DNA of 40,188 nucleotides from Pseudomonadota bacterium (lineage in GTDB: Bacteria; Pseudomonadota; Alphaproteobacteria; Rhizobiales; Xanthobacteraceae). The position numbers were made by a program, and so were the translations under genes. The stretch is taken from contig JACQAE010000051.1 of NCBI GenBank assembly GCA_016195095.1, positions 1-40,188 of the forward strand. Reading direction: 5' to 3'. The notes below the pieces were generated by a model. That model did no database searches. It was not told where the DNA came from and worked only from the letters and a program-made list of their open reading frames with translations. Positions 1-8,900 of the stretch are shown piece by piece; position 1 is the first letter of the stretch; every line of letters begins with the position of its first letter.

Positions 1-589
1 GCGTCGGATCGCCGGAGGGATGGTTGTGTACCAGGATGACGGCACTGGCCGAGAGTTCAAGCGCGCGCTTGACGACCTCGCGCGGGTAGACAGGCGTGTG
101 ATCGACGGTGCCGACCTGCTGCAACTCATCGACGATCAGCTGGTTGCGCTTATCGAGAAAGAGGACACGGAACTGCTCCTTGTCCAGGAACGCCTGCGCG
201 GCGCGGCAATAGTCGAGCACGCTTGACCAGGACGACAATACCGGGCGGCGCTTGACCTGGCCGCGCGCCAGCCGATGCGCGGCCGCCTGCACGATCTTGA
301 ACTCGGTGATCGCCGCCTCGCCGAGGCCGGTAACCTCGGCCAGCCGCGCTGGCGGCGCCGATATGACCTCCGCGAACGACCCGAACTTGGCGATCAGCGC
401 CTTGGCCAGCGGCTTGACGTCGCGCCGGGGCAAGGCGCGAAAGAGCACCAGTTCGAGCAATTCATAGTCGGTGACCGCATCGCTGCCCGCCTCGCGGAAG
501 CGCTCGCGCAGGCGTTCGCGATGACCGAAGTAGTGCGGCGTCGCGTCGGACAGGCCGATGGGCGGATCAGGATCGTCGATTGGCGACAT
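1..589 (-). CDS. radC: DNA repair protein RadC family (JAB/MPN domain), 3' end cut by window edge
   Basis: Translation of the minus strand from an ATG at 589 gives an open frame to the window edge, about 196 residues with no stop. The N-terminal half has the helix-hairpin-helix-like region typical of RadC ([13 protein letters not shown], then [17 protein letters not shown] and VTGLGEAAI). The last codons visible give HNHPSGDPT, the start of the JAMM metal-binding motif of the RadC MPN domain. RadC proteins are about 220-240 residues, so only the C-terminal tail is missing. A GTG nine bases upstream (598) is an alternative start. The cellular role of RadC remains unclear; the DNA-repair name is historical. 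The radC-map-sfsA order is common in Hyphomicrobiales, which supports the call. Confidence 0.93.
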   Translation of the reverse strand, partial: MSPIDDPDPPIGLSDATPHYFGHRERLRERFREAGSDAVTDYELLELVLFRALPRRDVKPLAKALIAKFGSFAEVISAPPARLAEVTGLGEAAITEFKIVQAAAHRLARGQVKRRPVLSSWSSVLDYCRAAQAFLDKEQFRVLFLDKRNQLIVDELQQVGTVDHTPVYPREVVKRALELSASAVILVHNHPSGDPT

Positions 590-700
590 CGGAGGCACTT
601 CGAACTTCCGGCCGAAACTCCCGCCGCTAACGGATTTTGCGCTGGCACGTTAGGATGACGGTATTCCGGCGATTTGCAATCGCCCGCGCGGCATTTCCTG

Positions 701-1528
701 TCAGTCGGCACTCGTCGCCGGCTTGTCGATCCCGCCGGGCGACAGCGTGAATATCTCGACCCCGGCGTCGGTAACGCCAACCGAATGCTCGAACTGTGCC
801 GACAGCGAGCGATCACGGGTCACCGCGGTCCAGCCATCGGCCAGGACCTTCACATGTGGCCGGCCGAGATTGATCATCGGCTCGACAGTGAACAGCATGC
901 CCGGCTTGAGCGGGATTCCCTCGCCGGGACGTCCGACATGCACGATATTCGGCTCGTCATGGAATAGCTGGCCAAGCCCATGGCCGCAAAAGTCACGCAC
1001 CACACTCATATGATGCCCCTCGACAAAGGTCTGGATGGCGGCGCCGATGTCGCCGGTCGTGGCGCCGGGCCGGATCGACGCGATGCCGCGCATCATCGCC
1101 TCATAGGTCACGTCGATGAGGCGCTGCGCGCGCCGCGGGATGCGCCCGACGCCGAAGGTGCGGCTGGAATCGCCATGCCAGCCGTCGACGATGAAGGTGA
1201 CGTCGACGTTGACGATATCGCCGTCGCGCAGCGGCTTCTCGTTGGGGATGCCGTGGCAGACCACGTGATTGACCGAGGTGCAGGTCGACTTGGTGTAGCC
1301 GCGATACATCAGCGTCGCCGGCCACGCCCCGTGCTCGCGGCCGAACGCGCAGGCAAGGCGGTCGATGCGCTCGGTTGTGACGCCCGGGCGGACTTCGCCC
1401 GCAAGCATGTCCAGGCATTGCGCCGCGACCCGCCCCGCCTTGTGCATGGCCGCGAAGGCCGCCGGGCCGTGCAGCTTAATCTGCCCGTTTTTACGCGCCG
1501 GCGCGCTCGCGGCATCGACATAGGTCAT
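701..1528 (-). CDS. map: Type I methionine aminopeptidase
   Basis: Removes the initiator methionine from nascent proteins using a dinuclear metal site in the cytoplasm. Counting from the ATG at 1528 (275 residues), all expected ligands are visible: His92 (CHGIPN), Asp109 (VNVDVT), Asp120 (HGDSSRTF), His183 (CGHGLG), Glu216 (FTVEPM) and Glu247 (QFEHS). A GTG nine bases upstream (1537) is also in frame, but the ATG has GGAG eight bases before it. The protein is slightly longer than the usual ~250-260 residues because of an N-terminal extension of about 15 residues and a short C-terminal tail. It follows sfsA on the same strand with a 75-base gap and precedes radC. Confidence 0.97.
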   Translation of the reverse strand: MTYVDAASAPARKNGQIKLHGPAAFAAMHKAGRVAAQCLDMLAGEVRPGVTTERIDRLACAFGREHGAWPATLMYRGYTKSTCTSVNHVVCHGIPNEKPLRDGDIVNVDVTFIVDGWHGDSSRTFGVGRIPRRAQRLIDVTYEAMMRGIASIRPGATTGDIGAAIQTFVEGHHMSVVRDFCGHGLGQLFHDEPNIVHVGRPGEGIPLKPGMLFTVEPMINLGRPHVKVLADGWTAVTRDRSLSAQFEHSVGVTDAGVEIFTLSPGGIDKPATSAD

Positions 1529-1603
1529 TTCGAGCACTCCGATGGTCGGCCTGCGACCGCCTACTCATAGATAATCGGTGCGGTGGACGCGCTCAATGCC
1601 CTA

Positions 1604-2314
1604 TTACGTGATCGGTATGGGCGCGGCAACGCGGATTTCAGCCAGGGTGAGGGTACAGCGCCAGGCGAACGTTTCGACTCCCGCGGCGCGCGCGCGCCCG
1701 AAAGCGCGCGCGTAGGTCGGGTCAATATCGCGGGCGAGTGAAAAACGCTGCGCCGATCCAATCTGAACAAGAAAAAGCATGACCGCACGCTGGCCCGCCG
1801 CCGCCACCTGTTCGAGTTCGGCAAGGTGCTTGGCGCCGCGCGCGGTCACCGCGTCGGGAAACTCCGCCAGGCCCGCCGCGCGCATGAGATGTACGTTCTT
1901 GACCTCGACATAGCACGCGGGACGATCGCGATGCTCAAGCAGGAAATCGATGCGCGAATTGGCGCCGTATTTTACCTCCCGGCGCAGCGACGCATAGCCC
2001 CCGAGGGGCGGGATGGCCGCCTCGGCAAGCGCCTGTGCCACAATGGCATTGGGACGGCCGGTGTTGACGCCGACAAGCTCCGTGCCGGCGCCGAGATCGA
2101 CCTCCACCAATTCCCAGGAATGGGCGAGCTTGCGCGCCGGGTTGTCCGAGCGTGACAGCCAGACTTTCGATCCCGGCACCGCGAGCCCCGTCATCGCACC
2201 AGGATTGGCGACATGCGCGGTGACCGTCTGCCCGTCATCGAGCACGACGTCGGCAAGAAAGCGCTTATAGCGGCGCGTGAGCGTCGCGGGAACGAGCGGC
2301 GCGGGAAGGCGCAT
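1604..2314 (-). CDS. sfsA: SfsA family protein (sugar fermentation stimulation protein homologue)
   Basis: A 236-residue protein of the SfsA family, matching the family's usual length. Family hallmarks are visible: the N-terminal RYKRFLADV, then [28 protein letters not shown], the nuclease-like core SRIDFLLE...[10 protein letters not shown], and [16 protein letters not shown]. The D...E-x-K pattern of the core is like that of PD-(D/E)xK nucleases. SfsA was described as a DNA-binding regulator of sugar metabolism in E. coli, but its biochemical role is not settled. The ATG lies two bases after the stop of the upstream nitronate monooxygenase gene, which suggests translational coupling. Confidence 0.95.
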   Translation of the reverse strand: MRLPAPLVPATLTRRYKRFLADVVLDDGQTVTAHVANPGAMTGLAVPGSKVWLSRSDNPARKLAHSWELVEVDLGAGTELVGVNTGRPNAIVAQALAEAAIPPLGGYASLRREVKYGANSRIDFLLEHRDRPACYVEVKNVHLMRAAGLAEFPDAVTARGAKHLAELEQVAAAGQRAVMLFLVQIGSAQRFSLARDIDPTYARAFGRARAAGVETFAWRCTLTLAEIRVAAPIPIT

Positions 2315-2316
2315 GC

Positions 2317-3417
2317 CTAGCGTTTCGCGCCGGCGGCGGGCGCGCCCGCGGCAAGCTTACCAAGGCGCGCGAAGGCGTCGGCGACCAGGCCGCGCGTCAG
2401 TTCGCCGGCGCCCATTTCGCGCGCCAGCGCCGCCGCCTGCCCCGCCCACATCGACGTGAAGTCGCCGCTGCCGCGCGTCTCGCCAGCGCGCGCAAGCACG
2501 GCGACGGCGTTGGCCGCGAACGGAAACGCCGGCGCCACGTCACTCATCGGCCCCACCTCGCGTACCAGCCGGTTGACAAAGGCGCGCGCTGGGCGGCCGG
2601 TAAAGACGTTGGTAAGCATCGTCACGTGTTCGCGCGCCGAGGCCAAGGCCGCGCGATGCGATGCGCCGAGCTTGATCTCAGGACATAACAGATAGGCGGT
2701 ACCCGGCTGGATCGCGTCGGCTCCGAGCGCGAAGGCCGCCGCGGCGCCGCGCGCGTCGCTGATCGCGCCGGCGGCAATGACCGGAACATTCACGGCATCG
2801 ACCACCTGCGGCACCAGTGCGAAAGTCCCGACCTGCGCGCCAATATCCATATCGAGAAACATGCCGCGATGGCCGCCCGCCTCCAACCCTTGCGCCACCA
2901 CGATGTCACAGCCGAGATCGACCAGGCGGCGTGCCTCCGCGACCGTCGTCGCCGACGACGCAACGACGCATCCTGCACCCTTGACGCGCGCCAACAGCCG
3001 CTCAGCCGGTACCCCGAAATGAAAGCTCGCAAGCTTGGGCGCCGCCGCGACGACCGCGTCGCACATCGCCTCGTCGAACGGCGCGCGCGCCGGCGCCGGC
3101 GCGCCGTCGGACGCGATCCCCAGTTCCGCGTAATAGGGCGACAATCGCGCGCGCCACGCCGCTTGCGCCTCCGCCGTAGCCAGCACCGGCGCGTGGCAGA
3201 AGAAATTGAGGTTAAAGCTGCGATTGGTGTGCGCGCGGATATTCGCCGCGAGATCGATAACCTCCGCCGGCGACAGGCGCGAACAACCATATGAGCCAAG
3301 TCCGCCGGCATTGGACACCGCGGCCACGAGTTCGACCGACGACGCGCCGGCCATCGGCGCCTGCACGATCGGAATGTCAATTTCGAGCATGTTCAGCAGT
3401 TTCTTAGTCGAGCGCAT
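2317..3417 (-). CDS. Nitronate monooxygenase (2-nitropropane dioxygenase family)
   Basis: FMN-dependent TIM-barrel enzyme, 366 residues, expected to oxidise alkyl nitronates such as propionate-3-nitronate to the oxo-acid plus nitrite or nitrate. Class I features are visible: QAPMAG at residues 19-24, FNLNFFCH near 68-75, [10 protein letters not shown] with the presumed catalytic His183, AAGAISD, and a phosphate-binding stretch GADAIQPGT. The start ATG at 3417 has AGGA six bases upstream. It is followed after two bases by sfsA on the same strand. The substrate cannot be told from sequence; many proteins in this family are annotated by fold only. Confidence 0.9.
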   Translation of the reverse strand: MRSTKKLLNMLEIDIPIVQAPMAGASSVELVAAVSNAGGLGSYGCSRLSPAEVIDLAANIRAHTNRSFNLNFFCHAPVLATAEAQAAWRARLSPYYAELGIASDGAPAPARAPFDEAMCDAVVAAAPKLASFHFGVPAERLLARVKGAGCVVASSATTVAEARRLVDLGCDIVVAQGLEAGGHRGMFLDMDIGAQVGTFALVPQVVDAVNVPVIAAGAISDARGAAAAFALGADAIQPGTAYLLCPEIKLGASHRAALASAREHVTMLTNVFTGRPARAFVNRLVREVGPMSDVAPAFPFAANAVAVLARAGETRGSGDFTSMWAGQAAALAREMGAGELTRGLVADAFARLGKLAAGAPAAGAKR

Positions 3418-3550
3418 GACTTTCCTACTCCCGCGGGTTGAATATCTATCGACGAAATTGCGACACTCTACTCTTGGCCCAAGCCGCTTGCCTTACCCCG
3501 CGCACCGCATTGCCGCGCCGGCATCACTCGCAGACGCCAACCTCAACGCG

Positions 3551-4537
3551 TTAGCGTGCGATGACGCCATTGAGCTCATCGTCGATATGAACGCGAATAA
3601 TGTCGTCGAAATTCGCCTCGACGCCAAATCCAAGCGCCAGCGCGCGGCGCGGATCGAACCGTCGCGGCCACCCGGCGACAATGCGCTCGACCAGCGGGTC
3701 GTGCGCGCGACGGATGCGCGCGGCCACGGCGTCGCCGGCAACCCGGCGCAGCGCCGCGATCTGCTCGCCCACGGTGCAGCACACGCCCGGCATGGTCAAC
3801 GCGACGCGGGTGCCGAGCGCCTCGCGCTCGAGGGTCGCGGCGTGCACCAGAAAGCCCACCGCCGCGCGCGGGCTCGCATGCCAGTGCAAAACGTCCTCGT
3901 CCACCGGCAGCAATGCCTCCATGCCGGCGAGCGGCTCGCGGATGATGCCGGAAAAAAAACCCGACGCCGCCCGGTTAGGCAGCCCCGGGCGGACGACAAT
4001 GCTGGGCAGCCGCAGCGCCACGGCGTCGAGGAATTCGCGCCGCGCATAGTCGGCGATGAGAAGTTCGCATATCGCCTTTTGCGTGCCGTAGGAGGTGAGC
4101 GGCGTCAAATGAAAGTCATCGGCGATCGCTTGCGGGAATGGCGCGCCGAAGACGGCGATCGAGGAGGCGAATACGAGGCGCGGACGATAGCCCTCGCCAA
4201 CGGCGCGAATGGCTTCGAGGAGCGCGCGCGTGCCGTCGAGGTTGACGTCATAGCCCTTGTCGAAATCGAGTTCGGCTTCCGCGGAGACGACGCCGGCGAG
4301 GTGAAAGATCACGTCCGGCCGAGCGGCGATGAGGCGCGCCGCAACGCCCGGCGACGCCAGGTCGGCGGTTGACGACGCCACGCGGCCGGCGAACCCGGTC
4401 ACGTCCGGCGACGCCACGACATCGACCAGGGTCAGCGCGTCGATCGCGCTCTTGCCAATGGCACCGTCCACGGAAATCCGCGTCGTCAATTTGCGCCCGA
4501 TCATGCCGGCGGCGCCGGTAATGAGAACGTGCGTCAA
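3551..4537 (-). CDS. denD: D-erythronate dehydrogenase-like NAD-dependent epimerase/dehydratase (DenD type)
   Basis: Extended short-chain dehydrogenase of 328 residues. The Rossmann motif GAAGMIG is at residues 8-14 and the catalytic Tyr150-x3-Lys154 lies in SYGTQKAICELL. The stretches FASSIAVFG, RLPSIVVRPG, ASGFFSGIIREPLAG and HASPRAAVGFL closely follow the D-erythronate dehydrogenase (DenD) subgroup, which oxidises C2 of D-erythronate to 2-oxo-tetronate. The start codon is TTG at 4537, preceded by a purine-rich AAGGGGGGC stretch; no ATG fits. The usual partners of the pathway (OtnK kinase, OtnC decarboxylase, OtnI isomerase) are not next to it in this window, so the physiological role is inferred from family similarity only. 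Confidence 0.85.
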   Translation of the reverse strand: MTHVLITGAAGMIGRKLTTRISVDGAIGKSAIDALTLVDVVASPDVTGFAGRVASSTADLASPGVAARLIAARPDVIFHLAGVVSAEAELDFDKGYDVNLDGTRALLEAIRAVGEGYRPRLVFASSIAVFGAPFPQAIADDFHLTPLTSYGTQKAICELLIADYARREFLDAVALRLPSIVVRPGLPNRAASGFFSGIIREPLAGMEALLPVDEDVLHWHASPRAAVGFLVHAATLEREALGTRVALTMPGVCCTVGEQIAALRRVAGDAVAARIRRAHDPLVERIVAGWPRRFDPRRALALGFGVEANFDDIIRVHIDDELNGVIAR

Positions 4538-4598
4538 TGCGCCCCCCTTCGATGCCCGAGCGCGTGAGGCAATCCCGCGCCGCGCGCGCCGGCCAAGG

Positions 4599-4958
4599 TC
4601 AATAACAATAGCTTACCGCGTCAAGCACGGCGCATTGCTTCTTGTAGGGTGAATTGGGGTTGTCGAGCGGCACCGATCCCCTGCCTTGGCCAACGAATAC
4701 GCCTGGCCCAACCTGAACCGACGGCCGGTTGCCGATAATCACGCTCTGATGCGGCGTCGCGCTCGACTTCGTCCCGTCAGACCAGATGATGGCATCGCCG
4801 GTGAACACGCCGCGTCGCCCATCGGCGCAGGTAACGGCGTTGCCTTGCCGCGTACAGCCCTGCGCGAGGGCCGCCGGCAGCGTGACGCCAACCAGGGCAA
4901 CGACGACGATCAAGCGCGCGAGCATGCGCGCGGCGGGACGAGTGCGAGCCGTCAACAT
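4599..4958 (-). CDS. Small secreted hypothetical protein with four cysteines
   Basis: A 119-residue protein of unknown function. The start at 4958 is chosen because AGGAGG lies six bases upstream; a longer frame to 5057 exists but its extra residues look non-coding. Residues 1-32 form a clear signal peptide (basic start, hydrophobic core IVVVALVGVTLP, AxA before the likely cleavage after Ala32). The mature part has only four cysteines, at 35, 44, 109 and 118, as two C-x8-C pairs near the two ends, suggesting disulfide bonds in the periplasm. The middle has a short acidic/aromatic patch (GDAIIWSDGT). I do not recognise a family. It lies between denD and the PEP mutase-like gene on the same strand. 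Confidence 0.7.
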   Translation of the reverse strand: MLTARTRPAARMLARLIVVVALVGVTLPAALAQGCTRQGNAVTCADGRRGVFTGDAIIWSDGTKSSATPHQSVIIGNRPSVQVGPGVFVGQGRGSVPLDNPNSPYKKQCAVLDAVSYCY

Positions 4959-5075
4959 GGAGAGCCTCCTCAACGACGCCGCGGGCCACGACCGCTTTCT
5001 ACCACACCGCATCGTTGCAGCGCATCTCCACGAGGCTTGCGAACTGCCGCACGGCATGTTCGCAGCTATAGGCCG

Positions 5076-5924
5076 TCACGCACGCCGGTGTAGGTCATCG
5101 CGGAAAAATCCGGTCACTTCGGCATGCGGCGCGGCATCGGCGAAAGTATCAAATCGACCCTCCTGCGCGATCTGCCGGGCCGAGCGCATGAACGCGCCAA
5201 ACGCCACGCGCATGAGCGCGCCGCCGACACTGACGCGGCGCGCGCCGAGCGCGGCAAGGTCGGCGACGACGAGCCCGAGCGGCGCCGGCATCAGCACGTT
5301 GACCGGCTTGGGCGCGAGCGCATCGATCACGGCGGCGATGTGCTCGCGGCTGCGCAGACCAGGCGCATAAAGGCAATCGGCGCCCGCGCCGGCATAGGCC
5401 TTGAGCCGGCGCAACGCCTCGTCGATGTCGGGACGCCCGACGAGAAAGCACTCCGCCCGCCCGGTGAGCATGACGTCGGCGCCAGCCCTGTCGATGGCGG
5501 CGCGCGCCGCCGCGATGCGCGCGACCGCGTCGCCGATATCGTAAAGTGGCCTGTCGCGATCGCCGGTCGCGTCTTCGATCGACAGACCGGCAACGCCGGT
5601 TTCGGCGCATAGCCGCACGCTTTCCGCCACGCCCTGTGGCGTGGGTGCATAGCCGGATTCGAAATCGGCATTCACGGGCAGGTCGCTCGCCGCGACGATT
5701 TCCGCCACATGGGCAAGCATGGCGTCGCGCGCGACGCCGCCATCCGGCAGGCCGCGCGAGAACGCGAAGCCGGCGCTGGTCGAAGCCAGCGCCTTGAAGC
5801 CGAGATGTTGCAGATAGCGCGCGGTTCCGATGTCCCAGGGATTGGGTATGACAAAGCAGCCTTGCGCATGCAGCGCGCGAAAGGCGCGCCGCTTATCGGC
5901 GGCATTCGCCGCGCGGTCATTCAT
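5076..5924 (-). CDS. Isocitrate lyase / phosphoenolpyruvate mutase superfamily protein
   Basis: A 282-residue member of the ICL/PEPM TIM-barrel superfamily, which makes or breaks C-C or P-C bonds of small oxo-acids with Mg2+. Visible features are NPWDIGTAR (residues 28-36), the substrate-loop region STSAGFAFSRGLPDG, the metal-binding NADFESGY (85-92), GLSIEDATG (113-121) and LTGRAECF. The Lys-Lys-Cys-Gly-His motif of true isocitrate and methylisocitrate lyases is absent, so it belongs to the large subgroup usually named PEP phosphonomutase-like or carboxyvinyl-carboxyphosphonate-mutase-like. Its reaction cannot be fixed from sequence. It is the last gene of the same-strand run that starts with the sugar-acid dehydratase and TRAP genes, so an aldol cleavage of a keto-acid is possible but unproven. 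Confidence 0.85.
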   Translation of the reverse strand: MNDRAANAADKRRAFRALHAQGCFVIPNPWDIGTARYLQHLGFKALASTSAGFAFSRGLPDGGVARDAMLAHVAEIVAASDLPVNADFESGYAPTPQGVAESVRLCAETGVAGLSIEDATGDRDRPLYDIGDAVARIAAARAAIDRAGADVMLTGRAECFLVGRPDIDEALRRLKAYAGAGADCLYAPGLRSREHIAAVIDALAPKPVNVLMPAPLGLVVADLAALGARRVSVGGALMRVAFGAFMRSARQIAQEGRFDTFADAAPHAEVTGFFRDDLHRRA

Positions 5925-6019
5925 GGTCGGAGCCCCCGTCGGCAGCGGGGGCAGGCTCGCATTTTCCCGAGTGCGCGCGCAACTGCGAAATGGCCATCAC
6001 GATCACGCAGAGAGACAAT

Positions 6020-7675
6020 CTACAGTCCGGGCAGGAAGGTCGCAATTTTCGGGAACATGGCGACAATCGCCACGACCACAAGCAGCACGAACCAGTACGG
6101 CATGGCGCCGCGGAAGATTTCGCCGAGCTGCACGGTGTCGTCGGGAACCGCCGCCTTGACCGTGAACACGCATAGGCCAAAAGGCGGCGTGATCAGGCCG
6201 GTCTCGATGGCGAGAATGCCGATGATGGCGAAGGCCAGCGGATCAAAGCCCAATTGCGTCGCGATCGGCGCGAAGATCGGAACCGTCAGCAGGATGATCG
6301 AGATCGAATCGATGAGGCAGCCGAGCACGACCCAGATCGCGACCATGAGAACGAGAATACCCCAGGGGCCAAGGCCGGTCCCGAGCAGGAAGGTCTGCGC
6401 GGCGTCGGTGAAGCCGGTCATCGAGAGAACGCGGGAATAGAGCTGCGCGCAAAATAGCAGCAGCAGCAGCGGCCCGGCGGTGCGGCCGACGTTAAGGATC
6501 ACCTGCCAGACCTCGCGCAGGTTGATGCCCTTGATCAGGGCCAGGATCAGCGCGCCCACGGCACCGACCCCGGCGCCTTCCGTCGGCGTGCACAGGCCAA
6601 GCCAAATGGAGCCGAGCACGCCGATGATCAGCGCGACGACGAGGCTGGTGCTGGCAAGCAGCGGTCCGAGCGGGCGTTCGTCCTCGCAAAGCTCGATGGC
6701 GACCGGCCGGGCAAGCGCCGCGCCGACCGGCGCGCGCGCCATGGGCGTGAGCCGCCCGCTGCCGGCGATCGCCGGGTTGAGCACGGCCGCGCCGATCGCA
6801 TAAAGGCAGAACAGACCGCTCAGCAGGATGCCCGGCAGCACGCCGGCGAGGAACAATTTGCCGATCGAGAGTTCGGTCAAAACTCCCCATACGATCATCA
6901 GCACCGACGGAGGAATAAGCATGCCAAGGCAAGCGCTGCCGGCGATGCAGCCGAGCGAAAATTCGCGCTTGTAGCCGTAGCGTACCATTTCGGGATAGGC
7001 GATGCGCGAGAAAGCCGCCGCGGCGGCGATGCTCACGCCGGTGACAAAGGCGAACAAGGCATTGGACACGATCGTCGCCACCGCAAGCCGCGCCGGCATC
7101 CAGTGCGTGAGCCGGTTGGCAAGCGCATAAAGATCGCTCGCCGCGCCGCATTTGGCGAGAAAATCGCCCATCAGCATGAACAGCGGGATGACGGCGAACA
7201 CGTAGTCGCGCAGTGCCTCATAGGCTGAAAAATAGGTCACGGCGGCGAGCAACGATCCGATGAGAATGACCAATCGCGCCGGCCATACCGGCACGCGCAA
7301 CGCCCCCTCGCCTTCGAATTCGCCGCTCGTCCATGCGTAAAGCGTCGGCTCGAAGCTGCCCCAGAAGATCAGTCCGAAGAAGATGAGGCCCAGAATCCCG
7401 GAAAGCAGCGTCGCGGCGTGCTGGCCGCGCATGCCGAACGCGCCGACAATCACGTCGGTCGAGATCATACTGCGCGACTGCACGGCATAGGCAGCAAGCA
7501 GGAAGCAGATGATCACGATCGACATCGAGACCATTTCCGGCGTGCCCTTGACCGGCTTGGAAAAAATGGCGCGGCCCAGCACGTCGGCCACGACCAGAAA
7601 ACTGAGCAGAAAAGTCAGCAGCGCCGCGCCGGCGAGCAGCAGATGGACGAACCGCGTATTGAGCCGATCGAACAT
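6020..7675 (-). CDS. TRAP transporter fused DctQ-DctM permease, with the DctM N-terminus missing at the join
   Basis: Membrane permease of 551 residues. The ATG at 7675 has AGGAGG seven bases upstream. Residues 1-157 are a complete DctQ-like small subunit with four predicted membrane spans (about 10-30, 50-65, 90-108, 133-150). The frame then passes directly into VFAVIPLFMLMGDFL (159-173), which in DctM proteins normally sits near residue 55-70. The first DctM membrane segments, about 54 residues by comparison with the intact DctM at 19932-21257, are therefore absent. The rest of DctM follows normally: LGMLIPPSVLMIVWG, LCTPTEGAGVGAVGA and TGLITPPFGLCVF. It lies downstream of two dctP genes. 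Natural DctQM fusions are common, but they keep the DctM start; this looks like an in-frame deletion. Confidence 0.9.
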   Translation of the reverse strand: MFDRLNTRFVHLLLAGAALLTFLLSFLVVADVLGRAIFSKPVKGTPEMVSMSIVIICFLLAAYAVQSRSMISTDVIVGAFGMRGQHAATLLSGILGLIFFGLIFWGSFEPTLYAWTSGEFEGEGALRVPVWPARLVILIGSLLAAVTYFSAYEALRDYVFAVIPLFMLMGDFLAKCGAASDLYALANRLTHWMPARLAVATIVSNALFAFVTGVSIAAAAAFSRIAYPEMVRYGYKREFSLGCIAGSACLGMLIPPSVLMIVWGVLTELSIGKLFLAGVLPGILLSGLFCLYAIGAAVLNPAIAGSGRLTPMARAPVGAALARPVAIELCEDERPLGPLLASTSLVVALIIGVLGSIWLGLCTPTEGAGVGAVGALILALIKGINLREVWQVILNVGRTAGPLLLLLFCAQLYSRVLSMTGFTDAAQTFLLGTGLGPWGILVLMVAIWVVLGCLIDSISIILLTVPIFAPIATQLGFDPLAFAIIGILAIETGLITPPFGLCVFTVKAAVPDDTVQLGEIFRGAMPYWFVLLVVVAIVAMFPKIATFLPGL

Positions 7676-7772
7676 GCTCCGACCTCCTACGCCCGGCAGC
7701 GAAGCCACGACGCCCGCGCCGCATGAACGCCCGGCAATCTTGGTCGGCCGCAACGCCGCGGCTGATCGCGCC

Positions 7773-8867
7773 TTAGTTGATCTTATAACGGACCGGCCAC
7801 TTATAGCCGAGCTTCTCGGTTTCGCTGATGACGAGATTGAGCACCTGCGTCGCGGGCAGCCCCTGGGCGTCGAGTTCCTTGGCCTTTTGCGCGGGCCAGC
7901 CGGCAAGCGACGTCGCCCAGTCCTGGCGCACCTTCTCCTGCAGCGCGCGCACGACCGCGCCGCGGTTCTTGAGTTCCGCGATCTGCTGCGTATAGCGCTC
8001 GTCGGCCATGACGCCGGATTTTATCGACGTCTCCTTGGCCACTTCGAGAATGATATCGCGCACGTCTTGCGGCAGCTTACCCCAGCGCGCGCTGTTGATC
8101 GTGAGCACGTACCATGTGACGGAGCCAAAACCGATCTCGGTGTAGTACTTGGCCGGCTCATAGAGCTTGAAGCCGAGCCAAGCGGAGGGGAAGAGGATGA
8201 GGCCGCTATAAACGCCGGTCTGCAGCGAGGTGTAGACCTCGGGCAGATTGGTCTGCACCGGCGTCGCACCGGCGAATTCCAGCCATTTGAGATTGAGACC
8301 GGCGCCGGCGAGCTTCTTGCCCTTGAGCTCGGCCACGTCGTTCCACTCGAACGTGGTGCCGAGATTGTAGCCATTGTCGGTCATGATCGCGAGCAGCTTT
8401 TGCTTGAACTTGTCCTCGAACACTTTGGTCATGTAGGGAACTTTGTCGTAGATCGTCTGCGCGACCTTGAGGCTCGTGACCGCGCTTGTGGTGCCGAACG
8501 GCGTCATCACGTGGAACGCGTGCAGCGGCAGGTTCGAGGGTTCAAAGCAGATGCAATAGCCGCCGATGTCGATGATGCCCGACTGCGCGCCCTCCAGCGT
8601 ATCGAACACCTTGACCATGGCGCCGCCATAGCCCTCGACGAATTCGATCTTGTGCTTGGTGCGCTCGGCAACGCGCTTGGTGACTTCGGGGACGAAATAT
8701 TGCTGCATCAGCTCGACATAGGACAGCGCCGGTGCGTGGCCTGACGCGATGCGCAGACGGATGGGCCTTATGCGTGGCCGTTTCACCGATCGGTTCACAT
8801 TAACGGTGCGAGCGCATGCGCGCCAAAAGTGTGAGCGCATGCGCGCTGGCGAACCGCAGCATGTCAT
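7773..8867 (-). CDS. TRAP transporter DctP-like substrate-binding protein, second copy, signal peptide lost
   Basis: From IRLRIASGH onward this 364-residue frame is a close paralogue of the dctP gene just upstream (shared stretches include SGIIDIGGYC, FEPSNLPLHAF, NGYNLGTTF and GKKLAGAGLNLKWLEF). The paralogue starts with a normal Sec signal peptide. This copy instead has a basic, non-hydrophobic leader (MTCCGSPARMRS... NVNRSVKRPRIRP) and no recognisable export signal in this frame. Similarity to the paralogue stops sharply at the IRLR residues. No strong ribosome binding site was seen at 8867. The protein is either not exported, and so non-functional as a receptor, or its true start has been damaged. 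The mature domain itself shows no frameshift. Confidence 0.8.
   Translation of the reverse strand: MTCCGSPARMRSHFWRACARTVNVNRSVKRPRIRPIRLRIASGHAPALSYVELMQQYFVPEVTKRVAERTKHKIEFVEGYGGAMVKVFDTLEGAQSGIIDIGGYCICFEPSNLPLHAFHVMTPFGTTSAVTSLKVAQTIYDKVPYMTKVFEDKFKQKLLAIMTDNGYNLGTTFEWNDVAELKGKKLAGAGLNLKWLEFAGATPVQTNLPEVYTSLQTGVYSGLILFPSAWLGFKLYEPAKYYTEIGFGSVTWYVLTINSARWGKLPQDVRDIILEVAKETSIKSGVMADERYTQQIAELKNRGAVVRALQEKVRQDWATSLAGWPAQKAKELDAQGLPATQVLNLVISETEKLGYKWPVRYKIN
8806..8846. repeat. Short direct repeat, 18-bp units
   Basis: Two copies of GTGyGAGCGCATGCGCGC, at 8806-8823 and 8829-8846, differ at one base. Each contains the perfect palindrome GCGCATGCGC. A partial inverted copy (TGTGCGCTCAC) lies close by at about 8868-8878. 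The repeats sit exactly where the second dctP has lost its signal-peptide sequence, in the gap after the first dctP. Confidence 0.6.
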
Positions 8868-8900
8868 TGTGCGCTCACGGCACAGGCACCGAAATCACGA

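Noticed and set aside
3206-4372. A 388-codon plus-strand frame antisense to denD
   Set aside because: No family features; the minus strand encodes a full Rossmann enzyme.
7509-8744. A 411-codon plus-strand frame antisense to dctP
   Set aside because: High-GC antisense shadow; the minus strand encodes the conserved DctP receptor.
8761-8900. A hidden signal peptide for the second dctP in another frame
   Set aside because: A short frame MLRFASAHALTLLAR... exists but ends in a stop before the mature domain and is only weakly hydrophobic, so a single frameshift does not restore an export signal.
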